A stretch of 64,000 bases of DNA from Novosphingobium kunmingense (lineage in GTDB: Bacteria > Pseudomonadota > Alphaproteobacteria > Sphingomonadales > Sphingomonadaceae): assembly GCF_002813245.1 (NCBI RefSeq), contig NZ_PHUF01000004.1:374001-438000 (forward strand), written 5' to 3'. Each line of letters starts with the position of its first letter. Positions within the stretch are counted from its first letter, which is position 1. The notes below the pieces were generated by a model, which worked only from the letters and a program-made list of their open reading frames with translations, did no database searches and was not told the origin of the DNA. This document shows, one piece after another, positions 17,470 through 26,981 of this stretch. A program made the position numbers and the translations under genes.

Positions 17470-18114
17470 ATGGACGAAGCAGAAGTCCTCGCCGAACAGG
17501 CGCGCCGCCTGTTCGCGGGGCGGGTCGAGTTCCTCAAGAGCGCGCCGTCGCTCAAGTTCCTGCCCGATCCGGACTTTCCGGAGCTGGCCTTTGCTGGGCG
17601 CTCCAACGTCGGAAAGTCGAGCCTGATCAACGCGGTGACCGGGCGCAAGGCAATCGCCCGCGCCTCGGTGACCCCGGGCCGGACGCAGGAGCTGAACTTC
17701 TTCGAGGTGGGCGAGCCGACCAAACTGCGCCTGGTCGACATGCCGGGCTATGGCTTTGCCAAGGCGCCGATCAAGATCGTCGATGCGTGGAAACGGCTGG
17801 TGCGCGATTTCCTGCGCGGGCGGGTGGTGCTGAAGCGCACCTTGGTGCTGATCGACAGCCGCCACGGGGTAAAGGACGTCGACCGCGACATGATGAAGAT
17901 GCTCGACGAGGCAGCCGTCGGCTATCGCCTCGTCCTGACCAAGGCGGACAAGATAAAGGCGAGCGAGCTTGAGGCCGTGCTGGCCGCGACCCAGGCCGAG
18001 GCGCGCAAGCATTCTGCTGCCTTCCCGGTGGTCCACGTGACCAGTTCGGAAAAGGGCATGGGCATCGCCGAACTGCGCGCGGCGATCTACGAGGATGCGC
18101 TCGGCACGGATTGA
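17470..18114 (+). CDS. engB: ribosome biogenesis GTPase EngB (YsxC/YihA)
   Basis: 214 residues. GTPase motifs: G1 GRSNVGKSS (43-51), G2 around TPGRTQ (68-73), G3 DMPGYG (90-95), G4 TKADK. It acts late in 50S subunit assembly. Last gene of the rpmH operon, four bases after yidC. It converges on the acyl-CoA dehydrogenase gene with only eight bases between stops and no terminator. Confidence 0.95.
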   Translation: MDEAEVLAEQARRLFAGRVEFLKSAPSLKFLPDPDFPELAFAGRSNVGKSSLINAVTGRKAIARASVTPGRTQELNFFEVGEPTKLRLVDMPGYGFAKAPIKIVDAWKRLVRDFLRGRVVLKRTLVLIDSRHGVKDVDRDMMKMLDEAAVGYRLVLTKADKIKASELEAVLAATQAEARKHSAAFPVVHVTSSEKGMGIAELRAAIYEDALGTD

Positions 18115-18122
18115 CCCCTGGC

Positions 18123-19307
18123 CTAGAGGCCGAGGACGGCCTTGGCCACGATCCCGCGCTGGACCTCGTTCGATCCGCCATAGATCGAGGCGGCCCGGCC
18201 GTTGAGGTAGCGTGGTACCGCCATCATCGCGAAGATATCGGTCAGCGGGGCGGCGTTGCTGCCGTGCTGGCGCGCGTCGATCTGGTCGGCGGCGGCATAA
18301 GTCCCGGCGACCTCCACCGCCAACTCGTGGATCATCTGTTCGGCTTCGGTCCCCTGCAGCTTGAGGATCGAGGAGCCCGGTCCGGGGCTGCCGCGGCTGG
18401 CCATCTGCGACAGGACGACGCCTTCCACCGCCTCGATCGCGGCAACCTGCGCCGTAACCGTTGCCAGCTTGCGCCGGAAGGCGGCGCTGCCCAGCAAGCC
18501 CGCAGCGGCGGCAGCGGAGCGCACCTCGTCGAGCGCTGCGAACAGGCCGCTGGCGTAGGCACCTCCGCGTTCGAATTCGAGCAGGTACTTGGCCACGGTC
18601 CAGCCCTCGCCCTCCTCGCCAAGCCGGCCCGACTGGGCGACGCGGACGTTGTCGAAGAACACCTGGTTGAAATCATGGTCGCCGGCCATCGAACGGATCG
18701 GGCTGACCGTGATCCCGGGCAGCACCATGTCGAGCAGCAGGAACGTGATGCCGGCCTGCCGTGTCGCTTCGCGCGAGGTGCGCACCAGGCAGAACATCTT
18801 GTTGGCGAGGTGGGCGTGGGTGGTCCAGATTTTCGATCCGTTGAGCACGTAGTCGCCGCCATCGGCATCGGCGCGCAACTGCAGGGCGGCAAGGTCCGAC
18901 CCGGCCTGGGGCTCCGAATAGCCCTGGCACCAGTAATCCTCGCCCGCCAGGATGCGCGGCAGGTAGTGCGCCTTCTGTTCGCTTGTACCGTAGCGCATGA
19001 TACAGGGGGCGACCATGCGCAGCCCCATCGGCGACAGGTTGGGCGCCCCTGCGCGGCGGCATTCGGCGGCAAAGATATGGCGCTGCGCCTCGGTCCAGCC
19101 GGTCCCGCCGTATTCGCGCGGCCAGGACGGCGCGGCCCAGCCCTTGGCATGAAGTCTGGCCTGCCAGGCCAGCGCCGGCTCCTTGTCGGTAAAGACGCTG
19201 CCGGTCTTGCGCGCCGCGACCTTGAGATCCTCGCTTAGGTTCGCGGCAATCCAGTCGCGCACCTCCGTTCGGAACGCCTCGTCCTCCACACTCGGATCCA
19301 GCCGCAT
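18123..19307 (-). CDS. acyl-CoA dehydrogenase family protein
   Basis: 394 residues with the three-part acyl-CoA dehydrogenase fold: helical N-terminus, a middle beta domain (GYSEPQAGSDLAALQ; NGSKIWTTHAH) and a helical C-terminus ending IYGGSNEVQRGIVAK, where the FAD adenine binds. It oxidises an acyl-CoA to the enoyl-CoA; the substrate is unknown. Sequence around LEFERGGAYASG resembles the branch that includes steroid-side-chain enzymes. AAGGGAGAG supports ATG 19307. It follows the VOC gene by 16 bases and is probably in its operon. Confidence 0.9.
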   Translation of the reverse strand: MRLDPSVEDEAFRTEVRDWIAANLSEDLKVAARKTGSVFTDKEPALAWQARLHAKGWAAPSWPREYGGTGWTEAQRHIFAAECRRAGAPNLSPMGLRMVAPCIMRYGTSEQKAHYLPRILAGEDYWCQGYSEPQAGSDLAALQLRADADGGDYVLNGSKIWTTHAHLANKMFCLVRTSREATRQAGITFLLLDMVLPGITVSPIRSMAGDHDFNQVFFDNVRVAQSGRLGEEGEGWTVAKYLLEFERGGAYASGLFAALDEVRSAAAAAGLLGSAAFRRKLATVTAQVAAIEAVEGVVLSQMASRGSPGPGSSILKLQGTEAEQMIHELAVEVAGTYAAADQIDARQHGSNAAPLTDIFAMMAVPRYLNGRAASIYGGSNEVQRGIVAKAVLGL

Positions 19308-19323
19308 GTCTCTCTCCCTTATC

Positions 19324-19743
19324 TTACGTCGCGAACAGTTGCCCCAGGTCGGCAAAGGCCTTCATCTCTATCGCGTTGCCGCTGGGATCGCGGAAGAACA
19401 TGGTCGCCTGTTCGCCCGGTTCGCCGCGAAACCGCACATAGGGTTCGATCTCGAAGCGGGTGCCCGCCGCCGTGAGCCGCGCGGCTAGCTCTTCCCAGTC
19501 CTTCAGTTCCAGCACGATGCCGAAATGCGGCACGGGTACGCCGTGCCCGTCGACCGGGTTGTTGCCGGCGTCGGCGGCTTCGCTCCCGGTGCAGTGGGCC
19601 ACGATCTGGTGGCCGTAAAAGTCGAAATCGATCCACGAATCGCTGCTGCGTCCTTCCGGACAGCCCATCACTCCACCCCAGAAAGCGCGCGCCTCGGCCA
19701 GATCGCGGACGGGAAAGGCAAGGTGGAACGGGCGTAGCGTCAT
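19324..19743 (-). CDS. VOC-superfamily protein (glyoxalase/dioxygenase-like)
   Basis: 139 residues forming one VOC module: [16 protein letters not shown] at the start, [18 protein letters not shown] in the middle and [16 protein letters not shown] at the end, with potential metal ligands His and Glu (HLAF, HFGI, IEMK). Members include glyoxalases, isomerases and resistance proteins; the reaction cannot be told. Its ATG overlaps the end of the sulfotransferase-like gene as ATGA. Confidence 0.85.
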   Translation of the reverse strand: MTLRPFHLAFPVRDLAEARAFWGGVMGCPEGRSSDSWIDFDFYGHQIVAHCTGSEAADAGNNPVDGHGVPVPHFGIVLELKDWEELAARLTAAGTRFEIEPYVRFRGEPGEQATMFFRDPSGNAIEMKAFADLGQLFAT

Positions 19744-20714
19744 CTCAGGGAGGATTCCTCTAAGGTTCGGGCCAAGGCTTCCGCATCATGGCCCTGCCCG
19801 TCAAGCCATTGGTGTGCCTCTTCGATCTCCTCGGCCAGCGAATCACGCGTCGCGGCCTGCCGCTCCAGCCGGTCCGCGTTGCTGAACGCGACGCCGGGCC
19901 GCTTCGAATAGGTCTGGAAGACGGGCCCTGCGATGAGAGCGGCAATCGCAGCGGTATCGACGTCCATCCCGAAATGCAGCGCGGTCGCCAGCAAGGTGCC
20001 AAAGGTATCGGCATAGAACGCCTCGGCGTCCAGCGCCCGCGCCGCCGGCATGGCCTTCATCGCCGCGCCGAACCGCGTCATCTGCGCCTGCCACAACGCG
20101 GCGGCGCAGGCCGCATCGCTTCGCCCGTCCGCTGGCCCGAGATGGTGGGCAAGCTGCGCCGAGACGCCGCGCAGCCAGTGGCGGTGATTCGCGCTGCGCA
20201 GGATCGCGCAAAGGTAATCCTCGAGGCCCAGATAGAGCATGATCGCGGGCGCATCGGGCCGTGCCGCGGCGATGGCATTCAGAACGAAGTTCACCGGCAC
20301 ATTGGCCTTTACCAGCGTCGGGGCGTCCGCATCGTAAGCCTTGCCGAGCATCGCCAGTTCGACCGCCATCAGCGCGTCGTCCACCTCTCGGGCGACACCC
20401 AGCTGGCGCAGCGCCAACGGTTCGCGCAGGACAAGGTTCGGACCCAGCGCGTCGAGCGCGTTCGCCAGCAGCGTCGATCCGCAGTGCGCCACGTGGAATA
20501 TCCAGCCGATGGGGCGCGGGGCCGGTGCCTGACCGACCAGCATGCCGAGCGGCACCCGCATCGCGCCGTTCCCAGCGGGATCGATCCGGTCGTCGAGGAA
20601 CACCGAGCGGCGATAGGCGTCGCGGTCCATCGGCACGAACACCGCCGCGCCGTCCGCGAACGAGTGCAGGTAGTGGTCGGGGGAAGCGAACAGTTCGGCA
20701 AGGGTCAGCGACAT
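19740..20714 (-). CDS. sulfotransferase-like P-loop protein
   Basis: 324 residues. The segment [20 protein letters not shown] (71-90) followed by VLREPL (95-100) resembles the PAPS-binding phosphate loop of sulfotransferases, although the rest is unfamiliar and the second signature is not clear. It could use another nucleotide. It is first in an overlapping set with the VOC and acyl-CoA dehydrogenase genes and lies 49 bases from the divergent TauD-type gene, so these four may form one pathway. Confidence 0.65.
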   Translation of the reverse strand: MSLTLAELFASPDHYLHSFADGAAVFVPMDRDAYRRSVFLDDRIDPAGNGAMRVPLGMLVGQAPAPRPIGWIFHVAHCGSTLLANALDALGPNLVLREPLALRQLGVAREVDDALMAVELAMLGKAYDADAPTLVKANVPVNFVLNAIAAARPDAPAIMLYLGLEDYLCAILRSANHRHWLRGVSAQLAHHLGPADGRSDAACAAALWQAQMTRFGAAMKAMPAARALDAEAFYADTFGTLLATALHFGMDVDTAAIAALIAGPVFQTYSKRPGVAFSNADRLERQAATRDSLAEEIEEAHQWLDGQGHDAEALARTLEESSLR

Positions 20715-20763
20715 GACCGGGCAGGCTATAGCCTGTGCTCGGGGCCTCGGCTATGCGCTTGCC

Positions 20764-21744
20764 ATGGTCCGCGTCGTGCTGCCTCATGCCCCCGATCCGC
20801 TGGTCGTCCTTTCGCCGGATGCCAAGGACGCTTGCGGGCTGGAGAGCATCGACACCGACGCGTTGCTCGCGCTCTACAGGGACCATGGCGCGATCCTGCT
20901 GCGCGGCTTCGCCTTCGACCTTGCCGCCTTCGGCCGGTTCTGCCGCGCGCTCTGCCCGACCGCCGCGATCAACGAATCGCCCGGACGCGAGGTGCTCGAC
21001 GGCGATCACGCGATCCAGACTGTCAACACTGGCGCCGATCCCTTCCCGCTCCATCCCGAACTTGCGCGCGAGGCGTGGAAGCCCGACACGGCCTTCTTCG
21101 CCTGCCTGTCACCGCCAGGAGCCGGCGGCCAGACGACGATCTGCGACGGCGTCGAACTGGTGCGCCGCCTGCCTTGCACGCTGCGCGATGACCTTGCCGC
21201 GCGCCGCCTGCTCCACGTCTTCCCGACCTGGCCGGGCCTGCTCGAGTTCTGGCTTGGCACTGTGCAGCCCGATCCAGCGTTGCTGGACGCGCCGCCGCCC
21301 ACTTGTCCCTACCGGTTCCGGCGCCTGTCCGACGGCCGGCTGGTGCGGCTGTTCACGCGGCCCTTGCTGCATCGCCCGATGTTCGCAGGCGAACTCGCGT
21401 TCGGCAATTTCCTGCTGTTTGCCAGGGACTATGTCGGGCGGCGCGATTTCCCGCTGCTCGACGATGGCAGCGAGGTGCCTGAGGCCTGGGTCGACGCGGT
21501 GCGCTCGGCCGCGCAGACAGTCGAGGTCGAAGTGGCCTGGCACCAGGGCGACATCCTGATGCTCGACAACACGCGCTTCATGCATGGTCGCCGGGCGATC
21601 CGCGACACCGCCGAACGCCGCATCGCCACCTATTTCGGCTATCTTTCCGGCGCACCGCGCAACCCCGAAGAGCCGCCGCTGCCGCCGTGGCGCGCGGGCG
21701 ATTTCGCTCCGCCGCTCAATCCTGCGCTCGTCACGCATCGATAG
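20764..21744 (+). CDS. TauD/TfdA-family Fe(II)/2-oxoglutarate oxygenase
   Basis: 326 residues with the double-stranded beta-helix oxygenase signature. The first iron ligands are His97 and Glu99 (FPLHPELA, HxE in place of the usual HxD), the distal His274 (RFMHGRRA) and an Arg about 285 for 2-oxoglutarate. Such enzymes hydroxylate or cleave small molecules with O2. The substrate is unknown. I use ATG 20764 rather than ATG 20713, whose extra residues do not resemble the family. Divergent from the sulfotransferase-like gene. Confidence 0.85.
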   Translation: MVRVVLPHAPDPLVVLSPDAKDACGLESIDTDALLALYRDHGAILLRGFAFDLAAFGRFCRALCPTAAINESPGREVLDGDHAIQTVNTGADPFPLHPELAREAWKPDTAFFACLSPPGAGGQTTICDGVELVRRLPCTLRDDLAARRLLHVFPTWPGLLEFWLGTVQPDPALLDAPPPTCPYRFRRLSDGRLVRLFTRPLLHRPMFAGELAFGNFLLFARDYVGRRDFPLLDDGSEVPEAWVDAVRSAAQTVEVEVAWHQGDILMLDNTRFMHGRRAIRDTAERRIATYFGYLSGAPRNPEEPPLPPWRAGDFAPPLNPALVTHR

Positions 21745-21791
21745 GCCGTTCACACTCGACAACATTTGCCTGAACAGATACCGGAAGGGCC

Positions 21792-22460
21792 ATGAAACTC
21801 ATCCTCGGCAACAAGAACTATTCGAGCTGGTCGCTGCGCGGCTGGCTGGCGGCCAAGCAATCGGGCCTGCCGTTCGAGGAGATCATGGTTCCGATCTATG
21901 GCGACGACTGGGACCAGCGCAAACACGACAACGACGAGATCGCACCCTCTTCCGGCAAGGTACCGGTGCTGTGGGATGGCGATGCCGTGGTCTGGGACAG
22001 CCTGGCGATCATCGAATACCTGGCCGACAAGGTCGGTCGCGAACGGTTCTGGCCCAAGGCCGACGATGCCCGCGCCATGGCCCGGTCGATGGTCGCCGAA
22101 ATGCACAGTTCGTACCTGTCGCTGCGCCGCGAATGCCCGATGAACGTGCGCCGCCGGGTCGAAGGCGCGGAGATCAGTGAGGCGACCAAGGCCGACATCG
22201 TGCGCATATTGACCCTGTGGGCCGAGGCGCGCGCCCGCTTCGGCCAAGGCGGACCGTTCCTGTTCGGCACCTTTTGCGCCGCGGACATCATCTATGCTCC
22301 CGTCGTCAGCCGCTTCATCAGCTATGGCATCGGGGTGCCCGGCTTTGCGCTCGCCTATATGGAAGCGGTGTGGGAACACGAATGGTTGCAGGCCTGGGTC
22401 CGCGCCGCCGAGGCAGAGGACTGGACAATAGAACAGTTCGAGACCGAAACGCGACGCTGA
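21792..22460 (+). CDS. glutathione S-transferase family protein
   Basis: 222 residues. An N-terminal thioredoxin-like domain (MKLILGNKNYSSWSLRGWLA, then GKVPVLWDGDAVVWDSLAII with the cis-Pro and the glutathione-binding D-S pair) and an all-helical C-terminal domain. NYSSWSLR resembles the zeta/YfcF-like group. It conjugates or isomerises electrophiles with glutathione; substrate unknown. GGAAGGG precedes ATG 21792. It converges on the cupin gene with seven bases between stops. Confidence 0.9.
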   Translation: MKLILGNKNYSSWSLRGWLAAKQSGLPFEEIMVPIYGDDWDQRKHDNDEIAPSSGKVPVLWDGDAVVWDSLAIIEYLADKVGRERFWPKADDARAMARSMVAEMHSSYLSLRRECPMNVRRRVEGAEISEATKADIVRILTLWAEARARFGQGGPFLFGTFCAADIIYAPVVSRFISYGIGVPGFALAYMEAVWEHEWLQAWVRAAEAEDWTIEQFETETRR

Positions 22461-22467
22461 GCCGCCG

Positions 22468-22929
22468 CTATTTCATCCGCTTTGCCGCATAGGCGGAACC
22501 ATCCTTGCGGAAGTAGCCCGCCTCGGTGAAGACCATGTCGATGTCCGAATATTCGCCGCCGAGATCCGGCCCAGCGCTGATCGCGACGAAGCTGCAATCG
22601 GTGTCGCTCTCGTTGATCAGGTGATGACCGTTGGCGACCCCTTCGGCCCAGGCGCAGACGTCCCCCGGACGCAGGACCGTTCGCCCATCGTCTTCGACCA
22701 GGACAGCCTCGCCCGATAGCATGATCAGCAATTCGTCCTCGCCCCGGTGCCAGTGCCGCTGGCTGGACCAGGCGCCGGGTTTCAGGACGACGTGGCTTGC
22801 CCCCATCGCCGTCAGCCCTCCCGCAGGGGCCAGCCGGCGCCACAGCCGCCCCTCGACCGCGCGGTCGTAGGGTTCGGGATAGCCGGTGGCGTTGCTCTGG
22901 GGGATGGCGTCGATATCGATCCTGGGCAT
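22468..22929 (-). CDS. cupin-domain protein
   Basis: 153 residues, a single cupin barrel. Motif 1 reads HWHRGEDELLIMLSGEAVL, with two His and a Glu as metal ligands; motif 2 reads PGDVCAWAEGVANGHHLINES. A metal-dependent isomerase or oxygenase or a sugar-binding role are possible. ATG 22929 has GGAG seven bases upstream. The gene is divergent from dapE, with starts 53 bases apart. Confidence 0.8.
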   Translation of the reverse strand: MPRIDIDAIPQSNATGYPEPYDRAVEGRLWRRLAPAGGLTAMGASHVVLKPGAWSSQRHWHRGEDELLIMLSGEAVLVEDDGRTVLRPGDVCAWAEGVANGHHLINESDTDCSFVAISAGPDLGGEYSDIDMVFTEAGYFRKDGSAYAAKRMK

Positions 22930-22981
22930 GGGGCGCTCCGGCTTGCAGGGTGACTGCATAGCCCATATGCGGGACATTGAC

Positions 22982-24124
22982 ATGACCAGCCCCGCCGCTC
23001 CTCCACCGGTTTTGCCGCTCGCCGAAGCGCTGATCGCCTGCCCCAGCGTCACCCCGGCTGCGGGCCTGGTGTTCGACTGCCTCGAAGGCCAGCTTGCCCC
23101 GCTGGGCTTTGCGGTCCACCGCTTTACGGCGGGCGAGGCGCCGGACGGGCCGGTCGAGAACCTGTTTGCGATCCGCCCCGGCCCCGACGGCAGCCGCCAT
23201 TTCGCCTTCGCCGGCCACGTCGACGTGGTGCCGCCGGGCGATGGCTGGGCCAGCGCGCCCTTTGCACCCGAGGTGCGGGGCGATCTGCTCTATGGCCGCG
23301 GTGCGGTCGACATGAAGGGATCGATCGCGGCAATGGTCGCCGCTGCCGCCGCCGTACCGCCGGACGCCGGCACGATGAGCTTCGTCATCACCGGGGACGA
23401 GGAAGGCCCGGCCCGCTTCGGCACGGTCGCGCTGATCGACCATATGCGCGAAGCGGGCGCAATCCCCGACCTGTGCCTGGTGGGCGAGCCGACCAGCGTC
23501 AACCGCCTGGGCGACATGATGAAGGTCGGACGGCGCGGCTCGGTCAACATCTGGCTCGAGGTCGAGGGCAAGGAAGGCCACGTCGCCTATCCGCACCTGG
23601 CCGACAACCCTATCACGCGGCTGGTACACATGCTGGCCGAGTTGAAGGCCATGCCGCTGGACAGCGGAAACGCCTGGTTCCAGCCGTCGAACCTCGAGAT
23701 TACCGACCTTGCCGTCGGCAATCCGGCCACCAACGTAATCCCGAGCCGCGCCACCGCGCGCCTCTCGATCCGCTTCAACGACGAGCACACCGGCCAGGCC
23801 CTGGCCGACCGCGTGATCGCGATTGCCGAAAGGCACGGCGGCAGCGCGCGCCCGGTCATCTCGGGCGAGGCGTTCATCACCCCGCCCGGCGCTTTCAGCG
23901 ATTTGATCGCGGCGGCAGTCGAAGCGGAAACCGGCCTGGTGCCCGAAGCCAGCACGACCGGCGGGACCAGCGACGCGCGGTTCCTCAAGAACCTGTGTCC
24001 GGTGATCGAGTTCGGCCTGACGAACGCGACCATGCACAAGCGCGACGAGGCGGTGGCCATCGCCGATCTCGACGCGCTGGCACGGATTTATGCCCGGATT
24101 GCGACCGCCGCCCTGGCTGGCTGA
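22982..24124 (+). CDS. dapE: succinyl-diaminopimelate desuccinylase
   Basis: 380 residues, the usual length. A di-zinc M20 hydrolase: His79 and catalytic Asp81 (GHVDVVPPGDGW), Asp110 (GRGAVDMKG), Glu140/Glu141 (GDEEGP), Glu169 (VGEPTS) and a C-terminal His (MHKRDE). It removes succinate from N-succinyl-LL-diaminopimelate in lysine and peptidoglycan synthesis. Start 22982 is chosen; ATG 22967 (MRDIDM) is also possible. The symporter gene follows after 66 bases. dapB lies 3 kb further on. Confidence 0.95.
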   Translation: MTSPAAPPPVLPLAEALIACPSVTPAAGLVFDCLEGQLAPLGFAVHRFTAGEAPDGPVENLFAIRPGPDGSRHFAFAGHVDVVPPGDGWASAPFAPEVRGDLLYGRGAVDMKGSIAAMVAAAAAVPPDAGTMSFVITGDEEGPARFGTVALIDHMREAGAIPDLCLVGEPTSVNRLGDMMKVGRRGSVNIWLEVEGKEGHVAYPHLADNPITRLVHMLAELKAMPLDSGNAWFQPSNLEITDLAVGNPATNVIPSRATARLSIRFNDEHTGQALADRVIAIAERHGGSARPVISGEAFITPPGAFSDLIAAAVEAETGLVPEASTTGGTSDARFLKNLCPVIEFGLTNATMHKRDEAVAIADLDALARIYARIATAALAG

Positions 24125-24190
24125 TTGACCGCGCCGTGACAGGCGTTACCATCGCCTGCAATATTGTTACAACGACAGGGACGCAGCACC

Positions 24191-25558
24191 ATGGCTGAAC
24201 GGCGATCGATCTTTGGCTGGCTGCTTCATGTGCTGAGCGTTCACCTGACGCGCTGCATCATGATCGGGCTGGTCCTGGGCATCGTGGTCGGCTGGATGGT
24301 CAACGCGGGGCTGCTGGCCGGGATTGCCAGCACCGAAACCTGGGCGCGCAGCTTTCAGGTGCTGTCGACGATCTTCCTCAACCTGATCAAGATGCTGGTC
24401 GCCCCGCTTGTGCTGGCGACGATCATTTCGGGTCTGGCCCACATGGGCGACAGCGCGGCGGTGGGCCGGATCGGGTTCCGCGCGATCGTGTGGTTCATCA
24501 TCGCCAGCTTCATCTCGATCAGTCTCGGCCTGTTGATGGTCAACCTGTTCCAGCCCGGCTTCGGCGTCGATCTCAGCGCGCCGACGAAGGCCGTGGGCGA
24601 GGTCAAGAAGCTCGACATGTTCGAGTTCATCGAACACGTCTTTCCCAAGAACATCATCACTGCGATGGGCGAAAACAATGTCCTGCAGGTGCTGGTCTTC
24701 GCGCTGTTCGCCGGGATCGGCCTCACCGCCATCGGCGAAAAGGGCAAGCCGCTGGTCAAGGCCGCGGAATCGCTGGCCGAACTGATGCTGCAGGTCACCG
24801 GCTACGTGATGCGGTTCGCCCCCTTCGCGGTGTTCGGCGCGCTGGCCAAGGTGGTTTCCGAAAACGGCCTCGGCATCCTGCTCGTCTATGCCGAACTGCT
24901 GACCGAGTTCTATCTCTCGCTGGGTCTGCTGTGGGCGCTGCTGCTGGGCATCGGCTTCGTCTTCCTGGGCACCCGCATCCTCATGCTGGTGCGCTATGTG
25001 CGCGAACCGGTGCTGATCGCCTTCTCGACCGCAAGCAGCGAGGCGGCCATGCCCAAGCTGTTCGAGCAGCTCGACCGCTTCGGCGTGCCGCGCCGCGTTT
25101 CGGGCCTGATGCTGCCGCTCGGCTACAGCTTCAACCTTGACGGGTCGATGATGTACGCCAGCTTCGCGACGATCTTCATCGCGCAGGCCTACAACGTCGT
25201 GCCCGACATCGGCACGCAGATCCTGATCCTCTTGACGCTGATGATCAGCTCCAAGGGCATCGCCGCGGTGCCGCGCGCCAGTCTGGTCGTCATTGCCGCG
25301 ACGCTCGCGATGTTCAACCTGCCGGTCGAAGGGATTGCCCTGGTGCTGGCGATCGACCAGTTCCTCGACATGGGCCGCACCGCCACGAACGTGTTGGGCA
25401 ACTCGGTTGCAACCGCGGTGATTACCAAGTGGGAAGGCATGCTGCAGCCCCCGCTCGATCCCGATTTCGACCCGGATATCGCGCCATCGCAGGGGTCTGC
25501 CCACGGTCGGTCGGGCCTCAACCTCGATCCCGACAACTTCGACAAGGGTGCCGGCTAG
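24191..25558 (+). CDS. dicarboxylate/amino acid:cation symporter
   Basis: 455 residues, eight or more hydrophobic helices of the DAACS (glutamate/C4-dicarboxylate) family. Landmarks are LNLIKMLVAPLVLATIISG, ASSEAAMPKLFEQLDRFGVP, then LGYSFNLDGSMMYASFATIFIAQ and SSKGIAAVPRASL. It imports C4-dicarboxylates or acidic amino acids with H+ or Na+. A charged tail of about 40 residues follows the last helix. The stop TAG interlocks with the nth stop (CTAG, 25555-25558). Confidence 0.9.
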   Translation: MAERRSIFGWLLHVLSVHLTRCIMIGLVLGIVVGWMVNAGLLAGIASTETWARSFQVLSTIFLNLIKMLVAPLVLATIISGLAHMGDSAAVGRIGFRAIVWFIIASFISISLGLLMVNLFQPGFGVDLSAPTKAVGEVKKLDMFEFIEHVFPKNIITAMGENNVLQVLVFALFAGIGLTAIGEKGKPLVKAAESLAELMLQVTGYVMRFAPFAVFGALAKVVSENGLGILLVYAELLTEFYLSLGLLWALLLGIGFVFLGTRILMLVRYVREPVLIAFSTASSEAAMPKLFEQLDRFGVPRRVSGLMLPLGYSFNLDGSMMYASFATIFIAQAYNVVPDIGTQILILLTLMISSKGIAAVPRASLVVIAATLAMFNLPVEGIALVLAIDQFLDMGRTATNVLGNSVATAVITKWEGMLQPPLDPDFDPDIAPSQGSAHGRSGLNLDPDNFDKGAG

Positions 25559-26208
25559 GCGCGCTTGCTTTTCGGCGCGGCGGTCTTGGGCTTGAAGGCG
25601 CAGAGGTCCGCGACCGGGCAGCGCCAGCATTCGGGCGTGCGCGCCTTGCAGATGTAGCGGCCGTGCAGGATCAACCAGTGGTGGGCGCCGACGCGGAACG
25701 GCGCGGGCACCTTCTTCTCAAGCTGCCTTTCGACCGCCAGCGGGGACTTCCCCTTAGCCAGGCCCGTACGGTTGCCGACGCGGAATATGTGGGTGTCGAC
25801 CGCGAAGGTCTCGGCCCCGAAGGCGCAGTTCATCACCACGTTGGCGGTCTTGCGCCCCACGCCGGGCAGCGCGGTCAACGCGTCGCGATCCTGCGGTACA
25901 TCGCCGCCATGGTCGCGCACGAGAATTTCGGACAGGGCGATGACGTTCTTGGCCTTGCCGTTGAACAGCCCGATCGTCTTGATGTGCTCCTTGAGCCCTT
26001 CCTCGCCAAGGGCGACCATCTGCGCGGGCGTCGTCACTGTCTTGAACAGCTCGCGGGTCGCCTTGTTGACGCCGACGTCGGTCGATTGGGCCGACAGCAC
26101 CACCGCCACCAGAAGCTGGTAGGTGTTGCCGAAGGCCAGTTCGGTTTCGGGTGACGGGTTGTCTTCGGCAAGGCGGCGGAAGAACTCGAACACCTCAGCC
26201 TTGGTCAT
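25555..26208 (-). CDS. nth: endonuclease III
   Basis: 217 residues. DNA glycosylase/AP lyase that removes oxidised pyrimidines. The helix-hairpin-helix LPGVGRKTANVV carries the catalytic Lys, the catalytic Asp is in VDTHIFRV, and the 4Fe-4S cluster site is intact as C-x6-C-x2-C-x5-C (CKARTPECWRCPVADLC). The ATG overlaps the stop of the upstream ion-channel gene as ATGA. The frame is open further upstream but lies inside the channel gene. Confidence 0.96.
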   Translation of the reverse strand: MTKAEVFEFFRRLAEDNPSPETELAFGNTYQLLVAVVLSAQSTDVGVNKATRELFKTVTTPAQMVALGEEGLKEHIKTIGLFNGKAKNVIALSEILVRDHGGDVPQDRDALTALPGVGRKTANVVMNCAFGAETFAVDTHIFRVGNRTGLAKGKSPLAVERQLEKKVPAPFRVGAHHWLILHGRYICKARTPECWRCPVADLCAFKPKTAAPKSKRA

Positions 26209-26981
26209 TCGCCCTTGCCCCGCCGTTTGCGGTGGTTCTGCATCGCCTCGGAAAAGGCCGCGGCCATGATCCCGGTGGGCATGGCGACAAGTCCGACGCC
26301 GGCCAGGGCGATGACCGAGGCCATCATCTTGCCGAGCGGCGTTATCGGCGACACATCGCCATAGCCGACCGTGGTCAGGGTGATCACCGCCCACCACAGC
26401 GCGCGCGGTATCGATCCGAACTTGTCGGGCTGGACGTGCCCTTCGGCCAGATAGAGCGCCGTCGCGCCGAACAGGACCAGGAACGAGGCAAGGGCAATCG
26501 TGACGTAGAGTTCGAAGCGGCGTTCGTTGATCGCGCTCAGCACCTCGTTGAAAGCGCTCGAAAAGCGCCCCATCCGCGCGATCATCATCAGCCGCAGCAG
26601 CCGGATCAGGCGCAGCACCGCCACTTCGGGGATGAACATCGGCAGAAAGGTCACGATCAGCACGACCAATTCAATGAGGCCGAGGCCGGATTTCAGGAAT
26701 GCCCAGCGCTTTTCCCAGTCGGTTCCAGGCCCAGGCGCTTCGGGCGCGGTCCAGATGCGAGCCGCGTATTCGACCAGGAAACATAGGCCGAACAGGATCT
26801 CGACCAGGCGAAACTCGTGCTCGAAGCGTTTGTGCAGTTCCGGCTCGGTCGCCAGGATCGAACTGAGCACGGCAAGGATGATGACCGTCGCCAGCGCCCA
26901 GTTTGCCCCCGTCAGCCTGCCACCCCCCTTGGCGTCGCCAGTCAGTTGCAGCCAGACCCGGTTGCGCAAGGGCAGCCTCAC
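26205..26981 (-). CDS. voltage-gated-type potassium channel
   Basis: 258 residues with six membrane helices. S4 is VLRLIRLLRLMMIARMGRF, with Arg every third or fourth position; the pore has the K+ filter TVGYGD followed by the inner helix. The start is GTG 26981, overlapping the dapB stop as GTGA, with GAGG eight bases upstream; an in-frame extension into dapB is unlikely. It is the middle gene of dapB-channel-nth, all overlapping by four bases. Confidence 0.88.
   Translation of the reverse strand: MRLPLRNRVWLQLTGDAKGGGRLTGANWALATVIILAVLSSILATEPELHKRFEHEFRLVEILFGLCFLVEYAARIWTAPEAPGPGTDWEKRWAFLKSGLGLIELVVLIVTFLPMFIPEVAVLRLIRLLRLMMIARMGRFSSAFNEVLSAINERRFELYVTIALASFLVLFGATALYLAEGHVQPDKFGSIPRALWWAVITLTTVGYGDVSPITPLGKMMASVIALAGVGLVAMPTGIMAAAFSEAMQNHRKRRGKGE

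Noticed and set aside
15675-17741. A 688-codon open frame antisense to yidC
   Set aside because: GC-rich codon bias creates antisense open frames; yidC is unambiguous and its operon is conserved.
22355-24037. A 560-codon open frame antisense to dapE
   Set aside because: Its first part is a shadow of dapE; only the cupin gene (22468-22929) is real on this strand, in another frame.
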